Assembly (NCBI GenBank): GCA_012031565.1
Contig: JAAUUM010000003.1
Span: forward strand, 1 to 57,814
Length of the DNA: 57,814 bases
Origin: Synechococcaceae cyanobacterium SM2_3_2
GTDB taxonomy: Bacteria > Cyanobacteriota > Cyanobacteriia > Thermostichales > Thermostichaceae
Reading direction: 5' to 3'
In this document: piece after piece, positions 19,199 to 28,402 of the stretch
Layout of the letters: every line of letters begins with the position of its first letter
Position numbering within the stretch: the first letter of the stretch is position 1
The notes under the pieces: model-generated
What the model saw: the letters and a program-made list of their open reading frames with translations, nothing else
Told to the model about the DNA's origin: nothing
Database searches by the model: none
Position numbers and translations under genes: made by a program

Positions 19199-19771
19199 CT
19201 AACCCAGCGAATTGGGCTGTTGCTCAGCTTCAGCAGCCTTAGGCACTATAGGCAACACATAGGTCAAGCCCGAAATCAGGGTCAAGACCACTGCCAGCCA
19301 AAACAAGGGGATCCCACCGGGCCACTCCCCCATCAGCACCACTAGGGCCGCCATTTGCGTCACCGTCTTGGCCTTGCCCCAGAGATTAGCCCCGGAGATT
19401 TGCGTCTGATTGACCCGCCAGCCCGCAATGGTGATCTCCCGCCCCAAGATCAAAAACACCCCCCAGGCTGGGATCCGCGCTTGTTCCAGCAAAGCCAACA
19501 GAGGAGCCATCACCAAGAGCTTGTCCACCAAGGGATCCAGAAACTTGCCCAATTCTGAGGTTTGATGCAGCCGTCGGGCCAGATAGCCATCCAGCCAATC
19601 CGTCAGGGATCCAACCCCAAACGCGATCAGCGCCACCCATCGCCCCGTCAGGGATCCCTGAGCCAAGCCCCACAAGATTAGGGGAATCGCCCCCAATCGG
19701 GCTAAGGTGATCCAAGTAGGCAGAGTGATAGTGGGCAGAGTGATAGTGGGCAGAGTGATGGAGGAAAGCAT
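19199..19771 (-). CDS. pgsA: CDP-diacylglycerol-glycerol-3-phosphate 3-phosphatidyltransferase
   Basis: 190 residues, an integral membrane enzyme making phosphatidylglycerol phosphate, the only phospholipid branch of cyanobacteria and needed for photosystems. The CDP-alcohol phosphotransferase motif is complete: DWLDGYLARR, then LGKFLDPLVDK. The N-terminus carries a 15-base tandem duplication that writes ITLPT repeatedly (19716-19760). The ATG at 19771 is used; an in-frame TTG at 19789 is possible. Confidence 0.92.
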   Translation of the reverse strand: MLSSITLPTITLPTITLPTWITLARLGAIPLILWGLAQGSLTGRWVALIAFGVGSLTDWLDGYLARRLHQTSELGKFLDPLVDKLLVMAPLLALLEQARIPAWGVFLILGREITIAGWRVNQTQISGANLWGKAKTVTQMAALVVLMGEWPGGIPLFWLAVVLTLISGLTYVLPIVPKAAEAEQQPNSLG

Positions 19772-19918
19772 AATCCAAGGGTTTCTCAAGTCTCTTCACC
19801 ATAGGATCAAATCATCCTGCTCCAGCCTCCCCAAGTCTGCCTGGATCTTGATGCTGCTAGTTTGTCCGTGGTGAGCAAACCCATTAAGGAGCATAATAAA
19901 AGCCTTTATTACAGAGCG

Positions 19919-20596
19919 ATGTCATCTTTTCGGCAGGGATTACTGGATGGGGTGCCAATTGCCTTAGGGTACGTGCCCGTAGGGGTGACCTTTGGATTAG
20001 TGGCTATTCAGCAAGGCTTTTCGATAGTAGAGGCAACTCTCAGCTCGATGCTGATCTTTTCGGGAGCGGCTCAATTTACCTTAGTGGGCCTCTTGGGGGC
20101 GGGCACCCCTGTGGGCATTGCGTGGGGGCTCTGTCTGCTGCTCAATACCCGCCATCTTTTGTATGGGCCTAGCTTAGCCGCCCAAATCCCAGCTCCACCC
20201 CTTACTGTGGCAACATTGGCCCACGGTTTGACGGATGAGGTGTTTGCGGTGGCTCTAGCTCGCTTGACAGTCTGCCCTCCAGAGACGCGGGTGGGCTGGC
20301 TGAGCGGGGTTGAGGTGGCGGCATACGGTTCGTGGGTGGGGGCAACCGTCATGGGATCCCTGGGGGGCGGATGGATCATCACCCGTCTGCCACTATTGGC
20401 CCAGGCGCTACCCTTTGCCCTGCCCGCTTTGTTTGGGGTGCTAGTCATGCCCTATATCCAGACCGGTGATCGGGGCCAGCGCATCGGTCTAGCGGTGGCG
20501 GTGCTTGGGGCAGCTATCTTGAGCTGGGTGGGGTATCCAGCCGCAGGGATCCTGGTGGCAAGTCTAGCGGGAGCTGTGATCAAGAGGATTCTATGA
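19919..20596 (+). CDS. azlC: AzlC family branched-chain amino acid exporter subunit
   Basis: 225 residues with about six hydrophobic helices. The start MSSFRQGLLDGVPIALGYVP and the motif SSMLIFSGAAQFTLVGLLGA are characteristic of AzlC. It works with the small subunit AzlD to export branched-chain amino acids. The next gene overlaps by four bases, so they are translationally coupled. Upstream in-frame TTG/GTG codons (19862 onward) are possible starts, but the family alignment begins near the ATG chosen. Confidence 0.9.
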   Translation: MSSFRQGLLDGVPIALGYVPVGVTFGLVAIQQGFSIVEATLSSMLIFSGAAQFTLVGLLGAGTPVGIAWGLCLLLNTRHLLYGPSLAAQIPAPPLTVATLAHGLTDEVFAVALARLTVCPPETRVGWLSGVEVAAYGSWVGATVMGSLGGGWIITRLPLLAQALPFALPALFGVLVMPYIQTGDRGQRIGLAVAVLGAAILSWVGYPAAGILVASLAGAVIKRIL

Positions 20597-20913
20597 GTAC
20601 CACAGGCTTGATTGTTCTGATCGCCCTAGGCACCTATCTGATGCGGGCAATACCGTTTCTCTGGGGGCGCAATCTGGATCCCAATGGTCGGGTGCTGACG
20701 TCTTTTCAAGCCCTGGGGCCGATGTTGATCGCAGCCCTGCTGGGGGTATCGGTGGCTGGAGATGCAGCGGAACAAGCGGCAGGGTGGCTACCTGTCCTGT
20801 TGGGATTGATGGGGACGGGGGTGCTCTATCGCTGGCAGGGGGGATTTGCTGTGCCCATCAGCGCAGGCGTGGCGGCTTATGCTTTGGGGCTGGGGGTGGT
20901 GAGTCTGTTGTGA
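20593..20913 (+). CDS. azlD: AzlD family branched-chain amino acid exporter subunit
   Basis: 106 residues, four hydrophobic helices. It contains the family motif TYLMRAIPFLWGR and ends in a helix-rich tail. Its ATG overlaps the azlC stop (ATGA), and the two form the AzlCD exporter in the plasma membrane. Confidence 0.9.
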   Translation: MSTTGLIVLIALGTYLMRAIPFLWGRNLDPNGRVLTSFQALGPMLIAALLGVSVAGDAAEQAAGWLPVLLGLMGTGVLYRWQGGFAVPISAGVAAYALGLGVVSLL

Positions 20914-20967
20914 TCCGGTGGGGCAGTGATCATCTGGGGGCTGCAAGCCTCTATTCATAACAGCAAT

Positions 20968-21843
20968 TTATAACAGCATCGTGTGATGACACTGGGATCC
21001 CTGAGGGAGTGCCATCTGCCAATCTGGGGACTGGGTCAAGAGAGGTGGATGAAACTCTGGATCGGGGTTAGCACTGCTGGATAGAGTTGCAATATCCCAC
21101 TGATTTCGCACAAGAGGCCGACCGGATCCCAAACTGATCACCTGCGACGTATCATCTCCCATCTCCCCGAGGCGGAACAACACCTGATTGGGAGCTTGGG
21201 GATCCCAGCCCAACAGTTCCGTAATCGATTGAGGTCTGGGGGGCTGTCGAACTTGGATTTGCGCTGATGTTTGAGATTGGACGGAAGCCATCAGGGAGGT
21301 GGATGCCACTAGAGTCGGGGAATTAAAACGATTGCCCGTAAGACTATCTCCTATAACACTGTCTAAAGAGTCCGTCTGCCAGATCACAGCCCAATCAATA
21401 AGGACATCGGACTGCAGGATCCCCTGCCTTTCTCGCACTAAGAGTTGATCCTGCTGCCAAGCAAAGGGGAGGAGGACTGCCAGATTGAAATCCGGTTCTG
21501 ATCTGACCAGAGAGCTGCTGTAGATTTGATGCAGTCTGCCGGTGGGAAGATGGCGGGCAAACAAAAGGCTGGTGAGTTGGGCCTCTCCATCAGGTTTGAC
21601 ATGTAGATCGAGACGGCTATAAACGTTCCAGGTTTGATCGGGCGATGGCAGCGGACGGCTCCGCATGAAACTGGACAAAGGACACTGCTGTTCTTGGGCA
21701 CTCTCCTGCCACTCCATCACCCATTCCCACGGGATCCGGTCGCTTTGAGCCTGAGCTGCCTGAGGGATCCCGCTCAGAGCAGCCCCCATCAGCACAGCGA
21801 CGATTCGAATTGTAATGCTATGTATCACCATGCTATGTATCAC
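20968..21843 (-). CDS. Secreted protein of unknown function
   Basis: 291 residues with a signal peptide (IRIVAVLMGAALSGIPQAAQAQS, cleavage likely after AQA). The mature part is soluble, rich in Gln, Ser and Leu, with no motif I recognise. The GTG at 21843 is preferred because GGGGAGGAG lies seven bases ahead; an ATG 12 bases inside is an alternative produced by a 12-base duplication of the start region. It probably acts in the periplasm. Confidence 0.7.
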   Translation of the reverse strand: MIHSMVIHSITIRIVAVLMGAALSGIPQAAQAQSDRIPWEWVMEWQESAQEQQCPLSSFMRSRPLPSPDQTWNVYSRLDLHVKPDGEAQLTSLLFARHLPTGRLHQIYSSSLVRSEPDFNLAVLLPFAWQQDQLLVRERQGILQSDVLIDWAVIWQTDSLDSVIGDSLTGNRFNSPTLVASTSLMASVQSQTSAQIQVRQPPRPQSITELLGWDPQAPNQVLFRLGEMGDDTSQVISLGSGRPLVRNQWDIATLSSSANPDPEFHPPLLTQSPDWQMALPQGSQCHHTMLL

Positions 21844-22072
21844 TTCAGTGCTCCTCCCCTAGCGAATGACGCAGGGCACCCCCTCATCCCCATCTTAGTC
21901 AATCAACCAGGGGCTAAGACAAACAGAGGCTCATAGCCTACTCATTTATTAACTGTTACAGCAACAGCTCCTCGCCTTGCTTAGAGCGAGTGACTGATAA
22001 AGATGGATCCCAATTGCTCTGAACACTATGTATGACCAGACATTTCAGCGAATGGGAACAACGCCATTTTGA

Positions 22073-22996
22073 CTAGGCTCCCAATAGGCTGACAACCAAA
22101 GCCTTCTGAGCATGGAGGCGATTTTCTGCCTGATCCCAAACCCGCGACCGGGATCCCTCAATGACTTCATCTGTGACCTCTTCGCCACGATGGGCAGGCA
22201 GGCAGTGCAAAAAGATCGCCTCAGAATCCGCCCCTTCTAACAAAGCCTCATTGACCTGATAGGGCATAAAAATCGGCAATCGGGATCCCGCCTCATCCTC
22301 TTGACCCATGCTGGCCCAAACATCGGTATAAATGGCCTGGGATCCCTTCACTGCTTCTTCTGGATCCGTGGTGATGGTGATGGTGGAGGCTTGGGCCAAG
22401 GCTTGAGCCTGGGCAACGATGGCTGGAACAGGGGCAAAGTCGGGCGGGGTGGCCACTCGAATGTGGATCCCGGCCATAGCGCAGGCCAACAAGAGAGAAT
22501 GGGCGACATTGTTGCCATCGCCACAGTAGGTTAAGGTCAAGCCCGCCAGGGATCCAAAGGTTTCCCGCAGGGTGAGCAAATCTGCCAGCGCTTGACAAGG
22601 ATGAAACTGATCAGTAAGGGCATTGATCACGGGGATATCGGCATAGTGGGCAAAGGTTTCCAGTTCCGACTGGTCGAACGTCCGAATGGCAACAGCGTCC
22701 AAATAACGGGAAAGCACGCGTGCTGTATCGGCAATAGGCTCCCCTCGACTGACGTGCATAACGGAGGCCATCAGATCCAACACCGTGCCCCCACACTGAA
22801 ACATTGCCGTGCTGAAGCTAACACGGGTGCGGGTGGAAGCCTTGTTAAACAGGAGTCCCAAGGTTTTGCCCGCTAGAGAAGGCTGATACTGCCCTTGCTT
22901 GAGGGCAACAGCCTGCTCGATCAATTCCAGCAATTCCGAACGGGACAGATCCGCCAGCGATAGCAGATCCCGACCCTGTAGCGATGTGGATCCCAT
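22073..22996 (-). CDS. argF: Ornithine carbamoyltransferase
   Basis: 307 residues. It makes citrulline from ornithine and carbamoyl phosphate in arginine synthesis. Seen: the carbamoyl-phosphate motif STRTRVSFS, FHPCQALADLLT, and the ornithine/catalytic motif HCLPAHRGEEVTDEV. Length and motifs are normal for the anabolic enzyme. The gene stands alone. Confidence 0.96.
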   Translation of the reverse strand: MGSTSLQGRDLLSLADLSRSELLELIEQAVALKQGQYQPSLAGKTLGLLFNKASTRTRVSFSTAMFQCGGTVLDLMASVMHVSRGEPIADTARVLSRYLDAVAIRTFDQSELETFAHYADIPVINALTDQFHPCQALADLLTLRETFGSLAGLTLTYCGDGNNVAHSLLLACAMAGIHIRVATPPDFAPVPAIVAQAQALAQASTITITTDPEEAVKGSQAIYTDVWASMGQEDEAGSRLPIFMPYQVNEALLEGADSEAIFLHCLPAHRGEEVTDEVIEGSRSRVWDQAENRLHAQKALVVSLLGA

Positions 22997-23224
22997 GTGT
23001 TGACCCCTGCTGATGCGCCCTTAACGATTTGCCTATGATACAGAAGTTCTCTCCGTGCGTTGTGTTGCTGGGCGTCATTTTAGGGACAGTCTTCTCTGGC
23101 TTAATGTCCTAGTCTAAGACTTGGCCTAAGGATCCCTTAGTATTGGTATGTTCAGTATTTCAGCCGAACTCAGTCTTCTGGAGCGAAGCAGGTCGGGAAA
23201 ACGCCACCATCAGCTCTTTTCTCT

Positions 23225-24019
23225 CTACCCCAGAGCTGTCTTCAGCTCCCGACAAAAGGATCCCACCGCTTGGATCCCTTCAGCAGGAGCCGCCGCTTGA
23301 GCCAGCCGTTGCACAAAAGCACTGCCCACAATCGCAGCATCAGCGCCCCAATCCACCACCTGACGGGCTTGATCAGGGGAAGAAATGCCAAAACCCACCC
23401 CAATCGGCAAAGAGGTTTGCTGCCGCAGACTCCCCAACAACTCAGGGATCCGCGTGGCCAATGTCTGCCGCTGCCCGGTCACACCCGTGGTGCTGACCAA
23501 GTAGACAAATCCAGACGAGCGCTGAGCAATCTGATGCATCCGCTCCGGCGTACTGGTGGGAGCCACCAACAGGATCACATCTAAATCATGAGCTTTGGCC
23601 GTATCGATCAAAGGCTGCGACTCCTCCACCGGCAGATCAGGCACCACTAAACCACTACAGCCCGCCTGCCGCACCTTGGCCATAAAGGGATCCAAGCCCG
23701 CTCGATAGATGGGGTTGTAGTAGGTGAACAACACCACCGGAGCCTTGAGGCTCAAGCCTGCTAGCCCTGCCAAAATCGCCTCCAACCGCGTCCCCTTTTG
23801 CAAGGCCCGGGTCGCCGCCGCCTGGATCACCGATCCATCTGCCAAGGGATCCGAGTAGGGCACCCCCAGCTCGATTACATCTGCCCCATTGTCATCCAGA
23901 GCCTGTAATGCCGCCCAAGTGGTATCAAGATCGGGATCCCCGGCGGTGATAAAGGGGATTAGGGCTTTAGAACCAGTGGTCTTGAGGTGGGCAAATCGTT
24001 CAGAAATAGAGACACTCAC
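23225..24019 (-). CDS. trpA: Tryptophan synthase alpha subunit
   Basis: 264 residues, TIM barrel. It splits indole-3-glycerol phosphate to indole, passed to TrpB. The catalytic Glu lies in DNGADVIELGVPYSDPLADG together with the Asp of the YSDPLADG loop; the phosphate-binding end is VGFGISSPDQARQV and GADAAIVGSAFVQ. The start overlaps the stop of serA by four bases, which suggests co-transcription from serA. trpB is not in the window. Confidence 0.96.
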   Translation of the reverse strand: MSVSISERFAHLKTTGSKALIPFITAGDPDLDTTWAALQALDDNGADVIELGVPYSDPLADGSVIQAAATRALQKGTRLEAILAGLAGLSLKAPVVLFTYYNPIYRAGLDPFMAKVRQAGCSGLVVPDLPVEESQPLIDTAKAHDLDVILLVAPTSTPERMHQIAQRSSGFVYLVSTTGVTGQRQTLATRIPELLGSLRQQTSLPIGVGFGISSPDQARQVVDWGADAAIVGSAFVQRLAQAAAPAEGIQAVGSFCRELKTALG

Positions 24020-25595
24020 AGATTCACCACAAACGCATCCCGGATCCCAGGCTCTTTACGGACTTCCTCGATGATGCCATCCGGCAGCGGATCATCCAGG
24101 CTCAGCACCATCACCGCGTCACCACGGATAATTTTGCGACCCACCTGCATACTGGCGATGTTGACATTGTAGGCTCCTAAGAGGGTGCCAATCTTGCCGA
24201 TCAAACCGGGCATATCTCGGTGAACGGTCATCAGCATATTGGCGGCAGGTGGCACGTTGATGGGGAAGCCATCGATCTCGGTCACCCGCACTTCCCGTTC
24301 CCCAATCAAGGCTCCCGTCACCGACCTCAGACCATGAGGCCCTTGTGCGGTGAGGTGAATTGCCCCTGAATAATCCTTCACGGAGGGATCCCGGGTTTCC
24401 ACCACGCGGATTCCCCGCTCTTTGGCCTCAATAGTGGCATTGACATAGTTGACCCGTTCCTGCAAAGCCAGTGTCAATAGGCCTTTCAAGGCAGCAATGA
24501 TCATGGGCTGACCATCTTTTTCGGCCAAGTCCCCCTGCAACCGGATCTCCAACTGGCTGACCCGATCCCCCGCCAACTGGCCCACCAGGTTGCCCAGCGT
24601 TTCCGCCAAGTCCAGATAGGGCTTCAATTTCTCCAGTATTTCCGGCTGCAAACCAGGGATATTCACTGCTGAGCGGGCGGGTAACCCCAACAACACATCA
24701 CGGATCTGCTCTGCCACATCGATCGCCACATTCACCTGCGCCTCTTCGGTGGACGCCCCGAGGTGAGGAGTCAGCAACATCTCGGATCCCAGCTCAAATA
24801 AAGGCGAGGATTCCAACGGTTCGGTGGCAAACACATCCAAAGCAGCCCCAGCGATTTGCTTGGCTTTCAGAGCCTCATAGAGGGCTTGCTCATCGATTAA
24901 TCCGCCCCGTGCACAGTTGATCAGCCGTGCCGTCGGCTTCATCTTTCTAAAGGCTTCGGCACCAAAAGGTTGGCAGTCTCTGGCGTTTTGGGGATATGCA
25001 GGGTGATGTAGTCGGAATCCTGTAAGAGGGTGTCCATATCCACAAGGCGCACCCCCAGTTGTTGGGCTCGCTCCAGAGAGAGATAAGGATCAAAAGCCAA
25101 CAGCTTCATACCCATCGCCGTCGCAATATGGGCCACATGGGATCCGATCCGACCCAAGCCCACAACCCCCAGAGTCTTTTTATAGACCTCCACACCCACA
25201 AACTTCTGGCGCTCCCAACGGCCTGCCTTGAGAGAGGTGCTGGCCTCGGCAATGTGACGAGAGAGAGCCATCATCAAGGAGACGGCGTGTTCAGCTGCGG
25301 CAATGGTGTTGCCCTCTGGGGAATTGACCACCAGGATCCCGGCTTTAGTAGCAACGGGCACATCCACGTTGTCTACCCCCACCCCAGCCCGACCAATGAT
25401 CTTGAGCTTGGTGCCTGCTTCGATCACCTCCCGTGTGACCTTGGTGCCTGAGCGAATCATGATGGCGTCATACTCAGGGATCACCTTCACCAACTCTTCA
25501 GGAGTCAGCTTCAGCTCGACATCCACTTGGGCAACTTGTGAGAGGATGTCAATCCCACTGGGATCGATCCGGTCAGTGACGATGACTTTGGGCAT
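24016..25595 (-). CDS. serA: D-3-phosphoglycerate dehydrogenase, frame interrupted
   Basis: First step of serine synthesis from 3-phosphoglycerate. The N-terminal half has VTDRIDPSGIDILSQ and the NAD-binding GVVGLGRIGSHVA. The C-terminal half has NCARGGLIDE, the intervening (ASB) domain and a C-terminal ACT domain (DMPGLIGKIGTLLGAYNVNI). The frame breaks near 24962: the plus strand shows CACCAAAAGG where CACCCAAAAGG would join TANLLG to AEAFRKMKPTARLINCARGG. With that base the enzyme is about 526 residues, the long SerA type. Overlap with trpA indicates an operon. Confidence 0.93.
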
Positions 25596-25970
25596 GGTGA
25601 TTAACTCTTGCTTGGCGATGACGGTGGCAGAGAAGCTATCGGGAAGGGATGTAAGGATTCTTCATCTGACCCAATCCGACCCAATCCATAGTATGCCAGG
25701 GTCTGGGATCCCTAAAGACTAAAACGATTTGGATTTGTTCTGGGAGCTTTCACTTCGATTCTTGAGCAGCAATTGACTACAGACAAGCACAGTCTTGAAA
25801 GTTAAGTGTTCCCACCGATCGCAAAAAACTGCGTCGTACTAAAAAAGACCTCATTTTCCAAAATTGCGCCATAGGATCTTCGCTTAGACGAAAGCATCTT
25901 GGGTCAGATTCATAGTAGTGTGTTGTGATGTTAAGTCAATGTAAATTTTCTTGTGATTTGGAGGATTGTC
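25596..25970. other. Intergenic region upstream of the fasciclin gene
   Basis: A divergent spacer serving serA and the fasciclin gene. It is AT-richer than its surroundings, with A-rich runs at 25824-25860. No gene or clear promoter pair was fixed. Confidence 0.4.
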
Positions 25971-26552
25971 ATGCGTCGACATCAATGGAATGCTCTAATT
26001 TTGGCGGTTACTCTGGGCTTGCTGGGTGCTGCTTGTGGTGACTCTGGTAATGAAACTGTTGCGGTTTCTCCGCCCACCCCCTTGCCGACTCCGGCCCCAA
26101 CTCCGGCTCCTCTGCCCAATATTGTCGAGTTAGCAGTCGCAACCCCGGATCTCAGCACTCTTGTCTTTGCTCTGCAACAGGCAGGCTTGGTCGATACTCT
26201 AAGCGGCCCTGGCCCCTTCACAGTCTTTGCGCCAATTAACTCTGCTTTTGAAGCACTGCCTCCAGAGAACCTGAATGCTGCCCTTCTCCCTGAAAATGTT
26301 GGGCTGCTGACAGATGTTCTCACCTATCACGTTGTCTCTGGGGCAGCTGTTTTTGCTGGCGATTTGACCAATGGTCAGCAGATCACAACGGTTGAAGGAT
26401 CCATCCTGACGGTCTCAATCCAAGGCGACAGCGTTCGCTTGATTGACGGCACTGAACGAGTGATCAATGTAATTGCTACTGATATCGAGGCCAGCAATGG
26501 TGTTGTTCACCTAATTGATCAAGTTTTGTTGCCCCCTGGCCTCAGCTTGTAG
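25971..26552 (+). CDS. Fasciclin (FAS1) domain lipoprotein
   Basis: 193 residues. A lipobox LLGAAC gives a lipid-modified Cys at about residue 21. A Pro/Thr-rich linker follows (repeats of PTPAP), then one FAS1 domain with FTVFAPINSAFEALP, LTYHVVSGAAVFAGDL and NGVVHLIDQVLLPP. FAS1 domains mediate adhesion or polymer binding at the cell surface. ATG at 25971, GGAGG at 25960-25964. A strong terminator follows. Confidence 0.92.
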   Translation: MRRHQWNALILAVTLGLLGAACGDSGNETVAVSPPTPLPTPAPTPAPLPNIVELAVATPDLSTLVFALQQAGLVDTLSGPGPFTVFAPINSAFEALPPENLNAALLPENVGLLTDVLTYHVVSGAAVFAGDLTNGQQITTVEGSILTVSIQGDSVRLIDGTERVINVIATDIEASNGVVHLIDQVLLPPGLSL

Positions 26553-26601
26553 CTAACAGCCTGTAGTTAACACTTGCTCCATCATTACAAGGTTTTGAGC
26601 T

Positions 26602-26645
26602 AAAAAGGATCCGGGGGAGGGCTTTTCTTCTCGGATCCTCTTTTT
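26602..26645 (+). terminator. Intrinsic terminator after the fasciclin gene
   Basis: Arms AAAAAGGATCCG (26602-26613) and CGGATCCTCTTTTT (26632-26645) enclose an 18-base loop and end in a T run. Both arms are built on the genome-wide GGATCC element. The A run before and T run after could let it work in both directions, serving the convergent peroxiredoxin gene as well. Confidence 0.8.
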
Positions 26646-26689
26646 ATTCTTCGTATGAAATACTTAATAAGGATAGGGATTTTTCTGCT

Positions 26690-27334
26690 TCAAACCTGTA
26701 GATCTTTGAGGGCAGCCATCACCTCTTTGACGTGAAGGGAGGGATTGACAATCGGGAAAATCTCTTGCAGTAGACCCTCTGGATCAATCAAAAAGCTATT
26801 GCGTAGGGCACTGTCCCCCAACCAAGAGCCGTAAGCCTCGCTGACGTGACCCTCCACATCCGCCAATAGAGGAAATTGCAACCCCTCAGCATCACAGAAG
26901 CGACGATGGCTTTCCACTGTATCGGCACTGATGCCCACCACTTCGGTGTTGAGGTGATGGAAGTCTGCCAACTGTTGCTGAAATCGCCGTGCCTCAATGG
27001 TGCAACCGGAAGTAAAGTCTTTGGGATAGAAGTAGAGCACCACCCACTCCCCGGTAAACTCCTGCAAGGTTCGTAGATTGCCATCACTGTCTGGCAGCGC
27101 GAAGGCTGGGGCTGGGGATCCCACTTCCGGCAAATTTGTCGTGCCCCATTGAGCGGAGACAGGTAGCGACAAAACCGTCCCCCATGATCCCGCTCCAATT
27201 AGCAGAGAAATTAGCAGAGAAATTAGCAGGAGGCCAAACTGTCGCCATCCACCGGCCAGAATCAAGCTAATAGGACAAAGCAATCGGGCCAGAGCTTGGC
27301 CAGCCTGAGGACGTGGAAACGGATAAAACAACAT
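26690..27334 (-). CDS. Peroxiredoxin (PrxQ/Bcp type), membrane-anchored or exported
   Basis: 214 residues. An N-terminal hydrophobic segment (about residues 30-47, with LLIS repeated by a 12-base tandem duplication near 27195-27225) suggests export or anchoring. The thioredoxin-fold domain begins VGSPAPAFALPDSDGNL and has the peroxidatic Cys in FTSGCTIEARRF. The second Cys usually found five residues later in PrxQ is absent (Arg-Arg-Phe there); another Cys lies in RRFCDAEGL. It reduces peroxides with thiol donors. Confidence 0.88.
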   Translation of the reverse strand: MLFYPFPRPQAGQALARLLCPISLILAGGWRQFGLLLISLLISLLIGAGSWGTVLSLPVSAQWGTTNLPEVGSPAPAFALPDSDGNLRTLQEFTGEWVVLYFYPKDFTSGCTIEARRFQQQLADFHHLNTEVVGISADTVESHRRFCDAEGLQFPLLADVEGHVSEAYGSWLGDSALRNSFLIDPEGLLQEIFPIVNPSLHVKEVMAALKDLQV

Positions 27335-27433
27335 TAGGGAGAAACTCCTGCAATGGGATCCCTTTCATTTTGATTCATTGTGATTTATCTAAGCCTGATT
27401 CATCAAAGCTGATCCAGTCGGGGGCTGACTGAT

Positions 27434-27631
27434 TTAGCTGCGCTGAAAGAGACTATTGAGATAGATCCGGGCAGCTCGGCGATCAGTATCACCATTTTGC
27501 AGTAAAAACAGAGACAAAGCTGCTGTAAACACCCGATCTTGATCCCAATCGGGATGCTGGGTCAGATAGCCTTTGAGCGTGTCATGCAGCTCTTCGGGAA
27601 TCTCAGCCAAAATACTGACACTTGGATTCAT
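27434..27631 (-). CDS. Small DUF2811-type protein
   Basis: 65 residues: SILAEIPEELHDTLKGYLTQ then HPDWDQDRVFTAALSLFLLQ, a compact helical protein resembling cyanobacterial DUF2811. The beginning resembles ribbon-helix-helix-like or CopG-like dimerising proteins, but no DNA-binding proof exists. It flanks the candidate replication origin on its left side. Confidence 0.75.
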   Translation of the reverse strand: MNPSVSILAEIPEELHDTLKGYLTQHPDWDQDRVFTAALSLFLLQNGDTDRRAARIYLNSLFQRS

Positions 27632-28084
27632 ATCACAGGACTCTACTAAACAACAGACCGACTCAATAGGGAATTCAGGGCCAGTCGGTTAACGATGTTG
27701 ATGGGCCATCACATCAGAGGCTGGCACAAGGCCAACACCGAAGGTGAACCATTACAACAGAATGGATCCGAGAGGAACTGAGGTCGTTTTATCTGGAGAC
27801 AGCCTCACCTAGCCGAGAAACGACTGTCAGAGGCTTAGGGAGGTCAACGAGGAGATCGGCCTTTGTTGCGATGGGCCTCACAAGGAGGCAAGGCTCTCTG
27901 AGTAGAGGCAGTGGGAACGGTTCGTCGGTCTTGGGTTAGACAGGGATCAGGAGATATCAAAAAGCCCCCTCACGGTCTCAGCCCCCTAGGTTTGCGTCCA
28001 CTTCACTGACACAGGTCAGATGTCGATCTAATAACAGTGGGCTTATTGTGGCCTTAACCCCGCCTGCCCTGTCAACCGGCTGTC
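27632..28084. other. Non-coding region left of the DnaA-box cluster
   Basis: No convincing gene. Between about 27780 and 27860 inverted pairs (GTCGTTT with AAACGAC; AGCCT with AGGCT; CCTA/TAGG segments) could fold into a multi-stem RNA. I could not match it to RNase P, 6S, SRP or tmRNA by eye. It ends against an AT-rich block. Confidence 0.4.
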
Positions 28085-28291
28085 AGGGTTTTTTGTTCTT
28101 CAATACTGAATTTTTGGATTGATAGTATCGGCAAAAACAAATCATTTTGTTTACATTTCTCGATATTTCCTGCTCTGGGGAGGTGATTCGAAGGTTTTCC
28201 ACAGACCCCCACTAAACCTGTTGAGAGCGGCCAAGATCCTGTGGATAAACTTTTGTTTGTCTGTGGAAAAGACCCCAAAACCTGTGGAAAA
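28085..28291. other. oriC: Candidate chromosomal replication origin (DnaA-box cluster plus AT-rich block)
   Basis: Four 9-base DnaA boxes lie within 100 bases: TTTTCCACA at 28195-28203 (plus strand), TGTGGATAA at 28240-28248 (minus-strand TTATCCACA, the bacterial consensus), and TGTGGAAAA at 28262-28270 and 28283-28291 (minus-strand TTTTCCACA, the form described for cyanobacterial origins). The last three starts are 22 and 21 bases apart, about two helical turns, so DnaA would bind one face. An AT-rich stretch (28085-28170) beside them could be the unwinding element. The whole sits in a 770-base gene-free gap. dnaA and dnaN are not in the window. Confidence 0.65.
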
Positions 28292-28402
28292 CGTTGAGTT
28301 CACAAAAAAGATCTGGGCAGAGGAAAGTTTTTTTGACGGGATCCTGGGGGCTGGTCAAGGGGTGATTTTGAGCTAAAATCAAGGCCCTTTGAGCGCATCA
28401 TC

